Of a DNA stretch of 25,931 bases, positions 11,855-19,748 are shown one piece after another; positions within the stretch are counted from its first letter, which is position 1, and each line of letters starts with the position of its first letter. The stretch lies in IMG/VR virus record IMGVR_UViG_3300047476_000173, positions 1 to 25,931 of that record; one strand, given 5' to 3'. The translations under genes were made by a program, and so were the position numbers. The notes beneath the pieces were generated by a model. That model saw only the letters and a program-made list of their open reading frames with translations. It had not been told where the DNA came from and made no database searches. The stretch comes from a virus.

Positions 11855-13776
11855 TAGATTCCTAACATTAGTAGATCGAGTTTCTTCTTCTTCAGCGCCA
11901 AAATGTCGCCTTCGACTTCTTGAACTTCTGGAGTCTTAGTAAGTTTACCAACGACTTCGGTAACTAGATTTGCTTGCTCGGCTTCTAACTCTTCTCCGAG
12001 TTCGAGCTTTAGCAAAGCGTCTGCGAGAGTGTCTGCGTCGATACCGCCTTCGAGTGAGCGAACCGAAGTTGTCCCGGTCGTCGAACTATATGCGGGAAAG
12101 GCGACTAAAGATACTTCGTGGAGCGAAACTCGGTTTAGGGTTCGGACGTTGCCCGTCTTATCCCAAGAGTCGCCACCCTGCGGAACAGTAAAGCCAAAGC
12201 TCATAGCCGAAACGTCGCCACGCTTGAGAAGAACCGACGCGTCCCGCCCAGCCTGTGTGTCCGGGAGAGAAGCGATAGCCTTTAGCCCGAAAGAATCTTC
12301 GACAAGGCGTAGAGTCCCCGCCCTAGTCGATCCGAGAACGATACCCGTATCGTGATTCCAAAGAAGCTTTATGTCGTTCCTAGACTTTAGGCTCTTCGAG
12401 AAAGCGCCCGGTGCGATACGTTCGATAAAGGGTAGTGGGCTAGAATCCGAGTTGAAAACCGCCGCATAGCCTTCGAAGGTCATTCCGTCGCCAGTTTCCC
12501 GAATCTCGAACTTCACGTCGGCAGTTCGGGTTTCAGCGTCGCGGTTAGATCGTCCTTCGTCCGCTACGCCTTCAAGTTTCGACTTTATAGCGTAGGCGGC
12601 GTTTAGCCATTTAGTCCGGGTAGGGATAACCATAGACTCGGTTAGTTCTGGGAGTTCTTCGGGTTCGACCAGCGGGTCTACCTTCTTGAGATCGGCGATA
12701 GGGACAGTAACAGTTAGCCCGGTCGATTCCCAACTTCTATCTTCTTCGTCGTAGATAAGAACCTGAGCAGAATCGCCTTCAAGAGCTACAACTTCGCCAG
12801 CATAGGCTTCAGTCCCAATGAGCCAAGCAACAAAGTCGCCGACGGCTAGTTCGTCTGGGAGAGCGCGGGTCTGTTCGATCATACGTTCGCTTTCTTCTTG
12901 TTCTCTAATTCTAGCAACCACCGAGTCTGCGTAATCTTTTGCGCGTCGAGCGGCGGTCTTGCTTGGTCCGCTACCCCAGAGCAAGTGAGCGACTACGCCC
13001 GCCGAAGGATAGTTGTCTGAATTAGGGTTTGCGTCGGGACTATCTAGGTCTACTAGGTGGCGGGCGATCCACGCCGCTATTCGAATCCATTTGTCGTCGG
13101 AAACTTGACCTTCTGCCATTAGTCGAGCTTCTCGGATAGTGCGATCCACTATGCCGTCGCCCGCTAGTCCCTGCTCGTAGTATCGGAGTCCCTGTCTAGC
13201 CGCCGCTCTCATATAGGCGGGGGCTTCCTGATTTATCGCACGAACCGAGTTCTCGTCCGGGAGAGCAACAGGGTCAGTCGCTTTTAGACCGAGCGAGCGG
13301 TAAGCCGCTAGAGCGTCATAGTTATTCTCGACGACTTCGATAATGTTATAGGTTTCGAGAAGTTTCTCAGCGGTTGCCCGCTTGTATTCGGTCTGATCGT
13401 CGCTAGAACCGGGATTCATAATTAGACGGGTATAAGAAACCCCTAAATCGTCTAGGGTCTGCCTAGTGTCCGCTTCGTCGTCTACTGACCTGCCCGTAAC
13501 TATGAAAAGAGCCGCGTCGAGCGACTGAAGATAATCATAGGTTTTGCGTATTAGAGAATTACCACGAATAAGAGTGTCGTCAAGATCACTAATAACAATA
13601 GGTTCGCCCGATTCATTTCTCTCTCCCATAAAAGGTTCGTCGTCGCCAAGACTTATAGCGACTGCTTGAGCTATAGCCGAGTCCTTTGTTTCGTGGCAAC
13701 CGAAAACTTCGCCGCCCTGATCGACGACCGCCCAACCTGAGCAGTCTGCCGATTCGTCCGTAATGTAGTAAGGCAT
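11854..13776 (-). CDS. Prohead protease fused to an N-terminal HAD-like domain
   Basis: A 640-residue multidomain protein. Residues 60-165 form a HAD phosphatase-like domain: D64-L-D66-D-T-L (nucleophile and acid/base), FIVTGR with T94, K132, and EVVENNYD near 147-154 in place of the usual acidic motif. Residues 180-295 hold a helical module (AAARQGLRYYEQGLAGDGIV, then DDKWIRIAAWIARHL and WGSGPSKTAARRAK) that I know from actinophage capsid proteases. An SH3-like stretch lies at 310-370. Residues 420-570 are the HK97-type protease, with H475 in LLWNHD and S526 in AMSFGF as likely catalytic residues. The rest is helical and may be scaffold-like. It processes the capsid protein; the role of the HAD domain is unknown. 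Confidence 0.82.
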   Translation of the reverse strand: MPYYITDESADCSGWAVVDQGGEVFGCHETKDSAIAQAVAISLGDDEPFMGERNESGEPIVISDLDDTLIRGNSLIRKTYDYLQSLDAALFIVTGRSVDDEADTRQTLDDLGVSYTRLIMNPGSSDDQTEYKRATAEKLLETYNIIEVVENNYDALAAYRSLGLKATDPVALPDENSVRAINQEAPAYMRAAARQGLRYYEQGLAGDGIVDRTIREARLMAEGQVSDDKWIRIAAWIARHLVDLDSPDANPNSDNYPSAGVVAHLLWGSGPSKTAARRAKDYADSVVARIREQEESERMIEQTRALPDELAVGDFVAWLIGTEAYAGEVVALEGDSAQVLIYDEEDRSWESTGLTVTVPIADLKKVDPLVEPEELPELTESMVIPTRTKWLNAAYAIKSKLEGVADEGRSNRDAETRTADVKFEIRETGDGMTFEGYAAVFNSDSSPLPFIERIAPGAFSKSLKSRNDIKLLWNHDTGIVLGSTRAGTLRLVEDSFGLKAIASLPDTQAGRDASVLLKRGDVSAMSFGFTVPQGGDSWDKTGNVRTLNRVSLHEVSLVAFPAYSSTTGTTSVRSLEGGIDADTLADALLKLELGEELEAEQANLVTEVVGKLTKTPEVQEVEGDILALKKKKLDLLMLGI

Positions 13777-14045
13777 TAGACGGGAATCCTTAGAAAACTA
13801 ACCACGTGTCCCGCCGACTCGGAAACTATCCATAGGCTTTGTCCCGGAAAGATAAGGAAGTCTTGAGTGCTTGACTTGTCGATACCGAAGCCGTTTAGAA
13901 GGCTGACGTTCCCGTTACCGACATAAAGGGTCTTAGTCGATTCTTCGTTGTGAATATAAATACGAATCGGAGATACTCCTGAGCCGTCTACTTGAACAGG
14001 GGTAGTTCCTACAGTTATACGCCCGGACTCGATAGGCAAAGTCAT
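13776..14045 (-). CDS. Small beta protein between portal and protease
   Basis: An 89-residue protein with strands typical of a small jelly-roll or Ig-like fold: ESGRITVGTTPVQVDGSGVS, RIYIHNEESTKTLYVGNGNV, and DFLIFPGQSLWIVSESAGHV. Similar short proteins with IYIHN and LYVGN lie near portal or capsid genes in several phage groups and are usually unnamed. Both ends overlap neighbours by one base (TAATG at 14045 and 13776), so its translation is coupled to the portal and protease. Head decoration or a portal accessory function are possible; neither is proven. Confidence 0.6.
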   Translation of the reverse strand: MTLPIESGRITVGTTPVQVDGSGVSPIRIYIHNEESTKTLYVGNGNVSLLNGFGIDKSSTQDFLIFPGQSLWIVSESAGHVVSFLRIPV

Positions 14046-15370
14046 TAGTAAACGCTTTCGGGATCTTCTGGGTTTATCTGAGCGACCGACTGAAGTTGCG
14101 TCGAAGGAAGCCCTGTGTGAATAATCGGTGGCAGACCGAGCTTTGCTAGAACGTCGGCTGGGTCGAAGCCCGCGTCGGTAAGAGTCTTAGCCATAGTTAC
14201 CCGTTGTTGTTGCTCTACTAGGTTCGCGGCGGCTAGATCGACGTTAGCGAGTGGGACGCGGTAAACGCTTCCGCCGTTTACAGGTGGCAAATCTTCGAAG
14301 CGTCGAACGTCGTCTACTGAAAGCCAGCCCGTTAGAAGCGCAGAGTTATAGGCGGTAGTTCTTGAATTGAAGTCGCCACGCATAAGCCCGTCTACATTGA
14401 ACTTAATAAACTCTCCCGGTGCGAGAAGTTTCGAATAAGACCATTCGACCTTTTCTATGTAGGGGCGCAAGCAGTGCGTTACGAACTGAATCGCATTCTG
14501 CTCCACGCTTGCGTAACTCTGGGTGCCGGGAATGCCCATCATAGAAAGCGGAATGTTGAAAGCTCTCGCAATTTCTTCGACCGCAAAGCGTCGGCTCTCT
14601 AGGAACTGTGCCGCGTCATTGTTTACAGTTGTCGTCTTGTAAGTTGCGCCACCCGTTAGGATTCCCGTTCGGTGCGCTTTCCTAAAGCCTTTATGAGCTG
14701 AGTCGAATCCGTCGCGCAATTGGGCGGCTTGGTCGGGTAGCAGGTTGCCCGGATACTCGATAATTCCCTGAGTAGTCGCACCCTGACCGAAGAAGCGGGC
14801 GGCGAAAGACTGAAGAGCCGAAGCCACGCCTAGAGCTTCTTTTAGTTTCTCTACTCGGCTAATGCCTTTGATAGCGCCCGGTTCGAGAAGGTCGGTTATG
14901 TGAATAATGTCGTCCGAAGTAAGCCCGTTAGGTTCGCCGTCATAAGAGAAGATTTTGCGACCGATAGCCGAACGCGTAACAGTAACCTTCGTCGGATCGA
15001 GAACTACTAGGTTTACTACTTCCCCAGAGTTGTTCCTGAAAACTCTTGTATAAGAATTGCCGTTCACCATTAGGGAAACTAGGACTTGCTGGTAGTGAGC
15101 CGAGCGGCTTGAGTCGATATCGGGCTGGTCTACCCAAGCAGGACGATTAGTTAGGTAAACCCTTTGACCGAGTTCGCGGCGGTAAGCGCCGAGCGGTAGT
15201 GTCGAGATAGTGTCGCTGATTAGGCTAACCGCTGAGAAGAAAGCGACGATCTCGAAAGCAGTCTTAGGGTTGATAACTGTCCCGGACTGATTCTGAATCT
15301 CTAGGTCTGAGCCAGCGCCCCAAACAGTCTGAAAACTAATCGCTCGACCTTCGAAGAGATTACCTAGCAT
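14045..15370 (-). CDS. Portal protein (HK97 type)
   Basis: A 441-residue protein with the features of HK97-type portals: FEIVAFFSAVSLISDTISTL near the N-terminus, SSRSAHYQQVLVSLMVNGNS, then VEEIARAFNIPLSMMGIPGT with QSYASVEQNAIQFVTHCLRP, and the crown-forming SRTTAYNSALLTGWLSVDDV. The C-terminal 70 residues are polar and probably flexible. The portal forms the dodecameric ring at the capsid vertex through which DNA is pumped. It lies between a small membrane protein gene and the beta-protein gene in the usual terminase-portal-protease-capsid order. Length fits the family well. Confidence 0.92.
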   Translation of the reverse strand: MLGNLFEGRAISFQTVWGAGSDLEIQNQSGTVINPKTAFEIVAFFSAVSLISDTISTLPLGAYRRELGQRVYLTNRPAWVDQPDIDSSRSAHYQQVLVSLMVNGNSYTRVFRNNSGEVVNLVVLDPTKVTVTRSAIGRKIFSYDGEPNGLTSDDIIHITDLLEPGAIKGISRVEKLKEALGVASALQSFAARFFGQGATTQGIIEYPGNLLPDQAAQLRDGFDSAHKGFRKAHRTGILTGGATYKTTTVNNDAAQFLESRRFAVEEIARAFNIPLSMMGIPGTQSYASVEQNAIQFVTHCLRPYIEKVEWSYSKLLAPGEFIKFNVDGLMRGDFNSRTTAYNSALLTGWLSVDDVRRFEDLPPVNGGSVYRVPLANVDLAAANLVEQQQRVTMAKTLTDAGFDPADVLAKLGLPPIIHTGLPSTQLQSVAQINPEDPESVY

Positions 15371-15508
15371 TTATTTACTTCTTTCTAAAGCCAAGCCGAA
15401 AAGCGTTAGCCCAATACCTGCCACGATTAGACCTGCGGGCGGAAAGATAAAGCCAGCGCCTAAAGCGATAGCGACTAAGCCGAGAGCTTGCGTAAGAGTA
15501 GCTAACAT
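15371..15508 (-). CDS. Small two-helix membrane protein between TerL and portal
   Basis: This ORF runs from ATG 15508 to TAA at 15371. It directly abuts the portal ATG and starts 6 bases after the TerL stop. The 45-residue product is almost entirely hydrophobic: LTQALGLVAIALGAGFIF, a Pro-Pro turn, then AGLIVAGIGLTLFGLALE and a basic RSK end. This is a helical hairpin, likely in the inner membrane. Small hydrophobic ORFs at this place are seen in other actinophages, but I know of no assigned function. A role in lysis timing, exclusion or head assembly at the membrane is speculative. Confidence 0.72.
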   Translation of the reverse strand: MLATLTQALGLVAIALGAGFIFPPAGLIVAGIGLTLFGLALERSK

Positions 15509-15514
15509 ACCTGC

Positions 15515-17035
15515 CTAAGAGTAGAACTGCGGGATAACTTGTTCTTCCATTCTAGCCGACGCTCTGTCGTATGCCATAAGTAAAGCGATCGCATTATCGA
15601 CCTTGAGTTTCGGTTGGCGATAGTCCTTTGTAATTCTTGCGCCACGAGCGTCCATTTTGAGAACGCAGTTATCTATGTGCCTTGAGAGCGACGGGTCGCC
15701 ATTATGCACAAACTTTACATTTTGGATAGCGTCGTAAAGTTTCGAAGTTGCGGGGACAGTTCGTTCTGGGCTATTCCGATACATTACGACCGGGATTCCC
15801 GATTCCTGCCAGAGAAGAAGCTCGTCGAACCAGTAAGACGGGTCGCAAGCCATTTCCTTTATTCGCGGAAACCTATTCACAAAGTCCAGAAGCCAAGCGG
15901 TTACTTCGTCCTTCGATACTCGCCAAGAGTCGTCGTCTACCGCAAAGTTCTTTTCCCAAGAAGCCGCCCGAATGACTCTGAAGGGTTGCCCTTCTTCTTT
16001 CGGCAAGATAACCGCCACGATCGAAGTCGAGTCATTATTCCAAGAGCCGTCGAAGCCTAAAACGTATTCGTCGTCTGGGGACATTTCGAAGTCCCGTTTG
16101 AGATTCTCCCAAGCGCCCGCAGGAAGCCACGCTTGTTTCTGGCTAACCCATTGATTAAGTCGTTTAGTTCGGAACTCGGCTTCGGGGGTGCGCCTAACTG
16201 CGCTCTCGAAGTCTTGCTCGGAAACTAAATCGTTGAAACCCGGATTTGCTTTAGCCCATTGAGCCGGGTCTTTGTGATCGCCTTCGGGGTCGGCTTCCCA
16301 CCAAGCCATAAAGAAAGAAGGGTCGTCTACTTCCCCGCTAATTATCTTCTTGCCGTAGTTGTAAAGCTGATAGGCGATAGAATCTTCGCCCGTAGAATCC
16401 GTCTTAGTTCCCGCAGTTGTGATTGCTACCAGTTGCCCGATCTTGCCACGATTACCCATAGCCAAACTGAAAACGTCGAATAGGTCGCGGTTCTTATGAG
16501 CGTGAAGCTCGTCGAGAATTACTCTGGACGGGTTCAAGCCTTCCTTCGAATAGGCTTCCGCAGAAACCACCTTGAAAACTGAGTTAGTCGAAGGGACATA
16601 GATCGAGTCCTTATAGATTTGAACTAACTCGCTGAGTTCCGACGACTCGACCATTCTCTTCGCTTCATTGAAAACGATTCTTGCTTGTTCCTTCTCGGCG
16701 GCGACCGCAATAACTTCTCCACCGCCAATACCTTCACCGAGCAAACTGTAAAGACCAATGGCGGCAGAAGATAAGCTCGACTTCCCGTTCTTTCTGGGCA
16801 TTCCAATAAGGCAAGTTTGATGAACTAGCCCGCCCTGAGAATCTCTCGCATAAACCCGGCGCAATAGTTCCTTCTGCCAGTCCCGAAGGCGTAGCGGTTC
16901 GCCCATAGCCCCAGCGATTCCGTCTTTACCGATAGACCCGAACGCTTCAGCGAACTCGACGACGTAATCGCCGTCGCCAGCCAACATATCGGCTTCGCTA
17001 ACTGGAGTTAGCCACGTAGGCGGGAAACTACCCAC
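15515..17035 (-). CDS. terL: Terminase large subunit (TerL)
   Basis: A 506-residue motor-nuclease. The ATPase has Walker A G78-M-P-R-K-N-G-K85-S86 and Walker B VILDE (D175, E176), followed by LVAITTAGT as coupling motif III near 202-210. The nuclease domain has acidic residues D329 (GFDGSW), D398 (ACDPSYW) and D480 (KVDNAIALLMAYD), in the RNase H-like order. It cuts and packages the DNA concatemer together with TerS and the portal. The start is GTG at 17035, inside the last codons of terS (8-base overlap). The ribosome site for it is weak, so coupled translation is likely. All key residues are present. Confidence 0.95.
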   Translation of the reverse strand: MGSFPPTWLTPVSEADMLAGDGDYVVEFAEAFGSIGKDGIAGAMGEPLRLRDWQKELLRRVYARDSQGGLVHQTCLIGMPRKNGKSSLSSAAIGLYSLLGEGIGGGEVIAVAAEKEQARIVFNEAKRMVESSELSELVQIYKDSIYVPSTNSVFKVVSAEAYSKEGLNPSRVILDELHAHKNRDLFDVFSLAMGNRGKIGQLVAITTAGTKTDSTGEDSIAYQLYNYGKKIISGEVDDPSFFMAWWEADPEGDHKDPAQWAKANPGFNDLVSEQDFESAVRRTPEAEFRTKRLNQWVSQKQAWLPAGAWENLKRDFEMSPDDEYVLGFDGSWNNDSTSIVAVILPKEEGQPFRVIRAASWEKNFAVDDDSWRVSKDEVTAWLLDFVNRFPRIKEMACDPSYWFDELLLWQESGIPVVMYRNSPERTVPATSKLYDAIQNVKFVHNGDPSLSRHIDNCVLKMDARGARITKDYRQPKLKVDNAIALLMAYDRASARMEEQVIPQFYS

Positions 17036-17480
17036 GATCTGCTTTACGGGCTAACAGTTCTTCGAGTTTCGTCTGCTTCTTCACTTCCGCCACCCCAAGA
17101 CGACTTCTATCAGTAGGGCTAAACCCAAGCAAAGAAAGATTCTCCACAATAGCCCGCTCCAACATACGAAGAGCTTTACGATCTTCGTTCTCACCTTCAG
17201 ACAAAACCTTCTCCCTAAGCCAAACCCGTTCGTCCATTTGCTCGCAAACAATAAGCAAAAGATCTACGTCCGTCGAAGGACTAATCCAAGAATGAGCCAT
17301 AGACCAAACCCGATCCCAAAGCTCAAGCCCAGCGGCAAGCAGTTCGCGGCTAGGTTCCGGGATAGCCGAAACCGCTGGCAAAAGAATTACCGAGTTCTTA
17401 TCGGGCAAAGCCCGCTTACCCGGATTACCAGTAGCCCGCTTTAGCTCGATCGGCTTAGGCGGTCTGCCCATAGTCGCCAT
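17028..17480 (-). CDS. terS: Terminase small subunit (P27-type TerS)
   Basis: The protein begins MATMGRPPKPIELKRATGNP, the signature start of the P27 family (GRPP-x-P...L-x-G-NPGKR). It continues with a helical region (EPSRELLAAGLELWDRVWSM, DVDLLLIVCEQMDERVWLRE), an oligomerisation part, and a C-terminal basic segment. ATG at 17480 is preferred: GAGAAGGG lies nine bases upstream, whereas the TTG two codons earlier would be only three bases from it. The product is 150 residues. TerS recognises the packaging site and recruits TerL. The likely site lies in the upstream gap, before the HNH gene. Confidence 0.88.
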   Translation of the reverse strand: MATMGRPPKPIELKRATGNPGKRALPDKNSVILLPAVSAIPEPSRELLAAGLELWDRVWSMAHSWISPSTDVDLLLIVCEQMDERVWLREKVLSEGENEDRKALRMLERAIVENLSLLGFSPTDRSRLGVAEVKKQTKLEELLARKADRG

Positions 17481-17486
17481 AATCAA

Positions 17487-17653
17487 AAGCCCTTCTCACG
17501 CGTAGGTTCATAGCAAAACAGTAGCAGACCAAACTCTGACTTTCGCGGATAGACGAAAGGAAGGGAGTTCGGGGTAGAGTTCGTGGTAGTTCCCTATCTT
17601 TGACCCGCCCCCCCGAGTTGTACGGGTGGGGCTAGAGTGGGTTTCTGCGGGCT
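17487..17653. other. Non-coding gap between HNH and TerS; candidate packaging site
   Basis: No gene was found in this 167-base gap. It contains a striking C-rich/G-rich element at 17603-17632, with a run of seven C, GAGTTGTACGGG and GGGGC, partly inverted (ACCCG...CGGGT). In many actinophages the packaging cut (cos) lies here, between the HNH and terminase genes, in a sequence of this composition. The exact cut cannot be set without end sequencing. Confidence 0.4.
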
Positions 17654-17986
17654 TTAGAGCGGTTTTGAGCCACGTTTAGCGTTACAGGCTCGGTGCGCGG
17701 GGGCTAGTTGTTGAATGGCTATAACGGGCGTAGAAGGCGTTAGGTGGTCGGCTTCGATTTGATCGCCCGGTTCGAAGGGTTTACCGCATAGGTGGCAGAC
17801 TGTAGCGGTTGCTCTAACTATTTTGGCTAGGCGTGAGTAAGCACCCGAATACTGACCCGTTTCTTTCTTACGTCGATCTCTTCTAGCATTCCGCTCTTGC
17901 TCTACCTTTTGGGCGTGTTCGGGACAGCGGCTTCCGTTAGTGGAGAGTCTCCCGCAGGTTAGGCAGGGTTCGGGTAGGCGGGGCAT
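17654..17986 (-). CDS. HNH endonuclease next to the terminase genes
   Basis: This 110-residue protein has the zinc-binding HNH layout: CLTCG (C8, C11) with CPEH (C21, H24), a basic helix (ARRDRRKKETGQY), then C64-x2-C67, the catalytic EADH (D80, H81), and APAHRACNAKRG (H98, C101, N102). Phages with HK97-type packaging often encode an HNH protein beside terS, where it takes part in end cutting. The ORF ends 168 bases upstream of terS, with the C/G-rich element in between. It has no other domain and is intact, so a packaging role is more likely than homing. Confidence 0.9.
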   Translation of the reverse strand: MPRLPEPCLTCGRLSTNGSRCPEHAQKVEQERNARRDRRKKETGQYSGAYSRLAKIVRATATVCHLCGKPFEPGDQIEADHLTPSTPVIAIQQLAPAHRACNAKRGSKPL

Positions 17987-17999
17987 TAGTTTCTTTTCT

Positions 18000-18182
18000 T
18001 TATTGTTTGTTTCGGTCGGTGGAGTAGTAGCCTGTGCCGTTGAACTTGATTCCGATTCCGCCGATTACTTGGCGTAAAGGTTTAGAGCATTCCGGGCATT
18101 CGGTGGGTTCGTTGTCGTCGAAGATCGAGCGGACTTGTTCGAGCTTATGCCCGTTCTCGCAGACGTATTCGTAGAGCGGCAT
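18000..18182 (-). CDS. FmdB-type zinc ribbon protein
   Basis: A 60-residue protein starting MPLYEYVCENGHKLEQVRSI, the hallmark start of the FmdB/CxxC zinc ribbon family (PLYEY-x-C-x3-GH). The second ligand pair is CPEC (C29, C32). The first pair is C8 and H12, where many relatives have two Cys. The rest contains QVIGGIGIKFNGTGYYSTD, also conserved. Family members are small putative regulators whose biochemical role is not settled. It overlaps the 39-residue ORF by a TAATG junction and ends 13 bases before the HNH gene. Confidence 0.85.
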   Translation of the reverse strand: MPLYEYVCENGHKLEQVRSIFDDNEPTECPECSKPLRQVIGGIGIKFNGTGYYSTDRNKQ

Positions 18183-18301
18183 TACTTTCCCTTTATCTCT
18201 AGCAGAATCTCTCGCAAGATAGCCGCTTCACGTGTAGCCCCATACTCTAAGCACATTTGATAGTGCCTAACGATTACTAGGGTTATTTCGTTCGCGGTCA
18301 T
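18182..18301 (-). CDS. Small helical protein (39 residues)
   Basis: The ORF runs from ATG 18301 to TAA 18184-18182, which overlaps the start of the FmdB gene (TAATG). It also overlaps the end of the double zinc-motif gene by 35 bases. The product is one or two helices (MTANEITLVIVRHYQMCLEY, then EAAILREILLEIKGK). An A/G-rich stretch (AGAAAGAAGCAGAAAG) precedes the ATG. Tight coupling downstream favours translation; the overlap upstream is somewhat long. No family recognised. Confidence 0.5.
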   Translation of the reverse strand: MTANEITLVIVRHYQMCLEYGATREAAILREILLEIKGK

Positions 18302-18560
18302 TCTTTCTGCTTCTTTCTAGTCGGTTGAGTCGAAGATAATGTTTAGCGCAAAGCTCACGCGCCTTCAAAGGCAAATCGCAGGTCGGAACTCCGCAAGTCG
18401 TATGCTTCACGCCCGGTTGCTTAGTCCGAGTCTGAGCGATAAGGATAGCACCCATAGAAGTTTTGACGATCAGACCCGCTTCTTTTCTTTCCCTATAGTT
18501 TGCTAGGTAGTGTTTAGAGCAGAGACCTTTAGCCTTTACGGGTAAACCGCAGAAGCACAT
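18267..18560 (-). CDS. Protein with two zinc-knuckle repeats
   Basis: This 97-residue basic protein contains one motif twice: CFCGLPVKAKGLCSKHYLAN at 2-21 and GVPTCDLPLKARELCAKHYL at 57-76. Each has C-x-LP-x-KA-x2-LC-x-KHYL, which would bind zinc through Cys and His. The spacer (22-55) is basic, and the C-terminus is rich in R, N and K. Single copies of this C...C-x2-H-Y element occur in phage HNH and helix-turn-helix proteins. Here no nuclease residues follow. It may bind DNA or act as a small accessory factor. An internal duplication explains the structure best. Confidence 0.7.
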   Translation of the reverse strand: MCFCGLPVKAKGLCSKHYLANYRERKEAGLIVKTSMGAILIAQTRTKQPGVKHTTCGVPTCDLPLKARELCAKHYLRLNRLERSRKNDRERNNPSNR

Positions 18561-18587
18561 AAAAACCCTTTCGTCGGAGAGAACAGT

Positions 18588-19748
18588 TTACAACTTGAGA
18601 ACTGTTCCTGTGAACTCGGTTGCTTGTTCGAGAACGAAGCAGACTAGACCGGGTTGGCTATCTTCCCCGCTTGTTAGTCGATACCAGTCTGAGCCGTTGT
18701 CGAGCGTCGCGGCTTGAACCCAGAAGCGGCTCGATCCGCGTTCGGTCGAAGCTATCTCTTGGACTCGTAGGTGGTGGAAGTGTCCGCTGGCAAGAATGGT
18801 CGCGGCGGCTATTGGCTGATTCCCGAAGGCTTGAGCTTTCCACCAATTCGGCACTCCTTCGGGGCGGTTTACTTGGTGTCCGTGTGCTAGCCCTAAGCGG
18901 TGGAAGTTGTCGCCGAAAACGTCCACGATTAGAGATTCGTCGTCCCGTTGCGGTTCTAAGAACTTGATTCCCAGACCGACTTCGTTCGAGAGCCGGGCAA
19001 GAGTGCGTCCGATATGGATAGCCCAGTCGTCCGTTGGAGTTCCCACCCGTTGCTTACTGACTCGCCATTGGCAATGATTCGACCCTACCGAAGCGTAAAC
19101 AATCTCGGGGACTGCGCCCGCTAACTGCTTCAAAGTTTCCCAAGCAAGAGTCGTCGCAAGATCGACCTGCGCCATTAGAGACAAATCGTTCGACTGAAGT
19201 TGCGCTAGGTTCGCGGCGTTCCCGAAGTTCTCGATAGTGTCGCCCACGTCGCAAAAGACTACGCGGGTAATCTTCTCCCGCTTCACAACCGCTAGGAGAG
19301 CGTCTATCTTTTCGTGAACCCTAACGATAAGTTCTTCAGTTCCGCCCCTACTAGCCACCTTTCCAACCTGTAAGTCCGACCAGAGAACTACTAGAGCTTT
19401 ACTGCCCGGTTCGGTCTTAGATTTCTTTATCTTTGTTTTCTTTGCTTGCGAGTAAAGAAGCGGTAAGTCGATAGAAGCGTTTACTTTGCGGAAGCGGAAC
19501 TTGTAAGCGGTTAGCCATTCGCCGTCGTATCGTTGCCACCTGCTAGTTCTAGGTTCGCCGACGATCTCGATTTCGGCAGGGTCGAACCCTGCTTCTAGAA
19601 GGAACTGGTCGAAGTTAGGTTTATCTTCCACCCCGAAGCCGTTAGTAGTCGCTTCACCTTCAGACCCGTTGAACTCGACCGCAGGTTTCCAGCCGACGGG
19701 TGCGTCGATCTTAGGTGCGGGTTTCAGATTCTCAAGCATTACACGCAC
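18588..19748 (-). CDS. Metallophosphoesterase (calcineurin-like)
   Basis: A 386-residue protein with the ordered motifs of the calcineurin-like superfamily: LWSDLQVGK (D125; Q replaces the usual H), CDVGDTIEN (D167, G169-D170), GSNHC (N224, H225), AHGH (H289) and GHFHH (H323, H325). The first 115 residues form an extra N-terminal part with a helix and strands (TSRWQRYDGEWLTAYKFRFR). Actinophages often encode such a protein near replication genes, sometimes annotated as exonuclease or phosphoesterase; its substrate is unknown. The start is either GTG 19748 or ATG 19739; both lie in the end of the upstream gene. The missing His may change metal binding. Confidence 0.8.
   Translation of the reverse strand: MRVMLENLKPAPKIDAPVGWKPAVEFNGSEGEATTNGFGVEDKPNFDQFLLEAGFDPAEIEIVGEPRTSRWQRYDGEWLTAYKFRFRKVNASIDLPLLYSQAKKTKIKKSKTEPGSKALVVLWSDLQVGKVASRGGTEELIVRVHEKIDALLAVVKREKITRVVFCDVGDTIENFGNAANLAQLQSNDLSLMAQVDLATTLAWETLKQLAGAVPEIVYASVGSNHCQWRVSKQRVGTPTDDWAIHIGRTLARLSNEVGLGIKFLEPQRDDESLIVDVFGDNFHRLGLAHGHQVNRPEGVPNWWKAQAFGNQPIAAATILASGHFHHLRVQEIASTERGSSRFWVQAATLDNGSDWYRLTSGEDSQPGLVCFVLEQATEFTGTVLKL

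Noticed and set aside
15704-16060. 118-residue + strand open frame opposite terL
   Set aside because: It is antisense to conserved terminase motifs, has no ribosome site and an unlikely composition.
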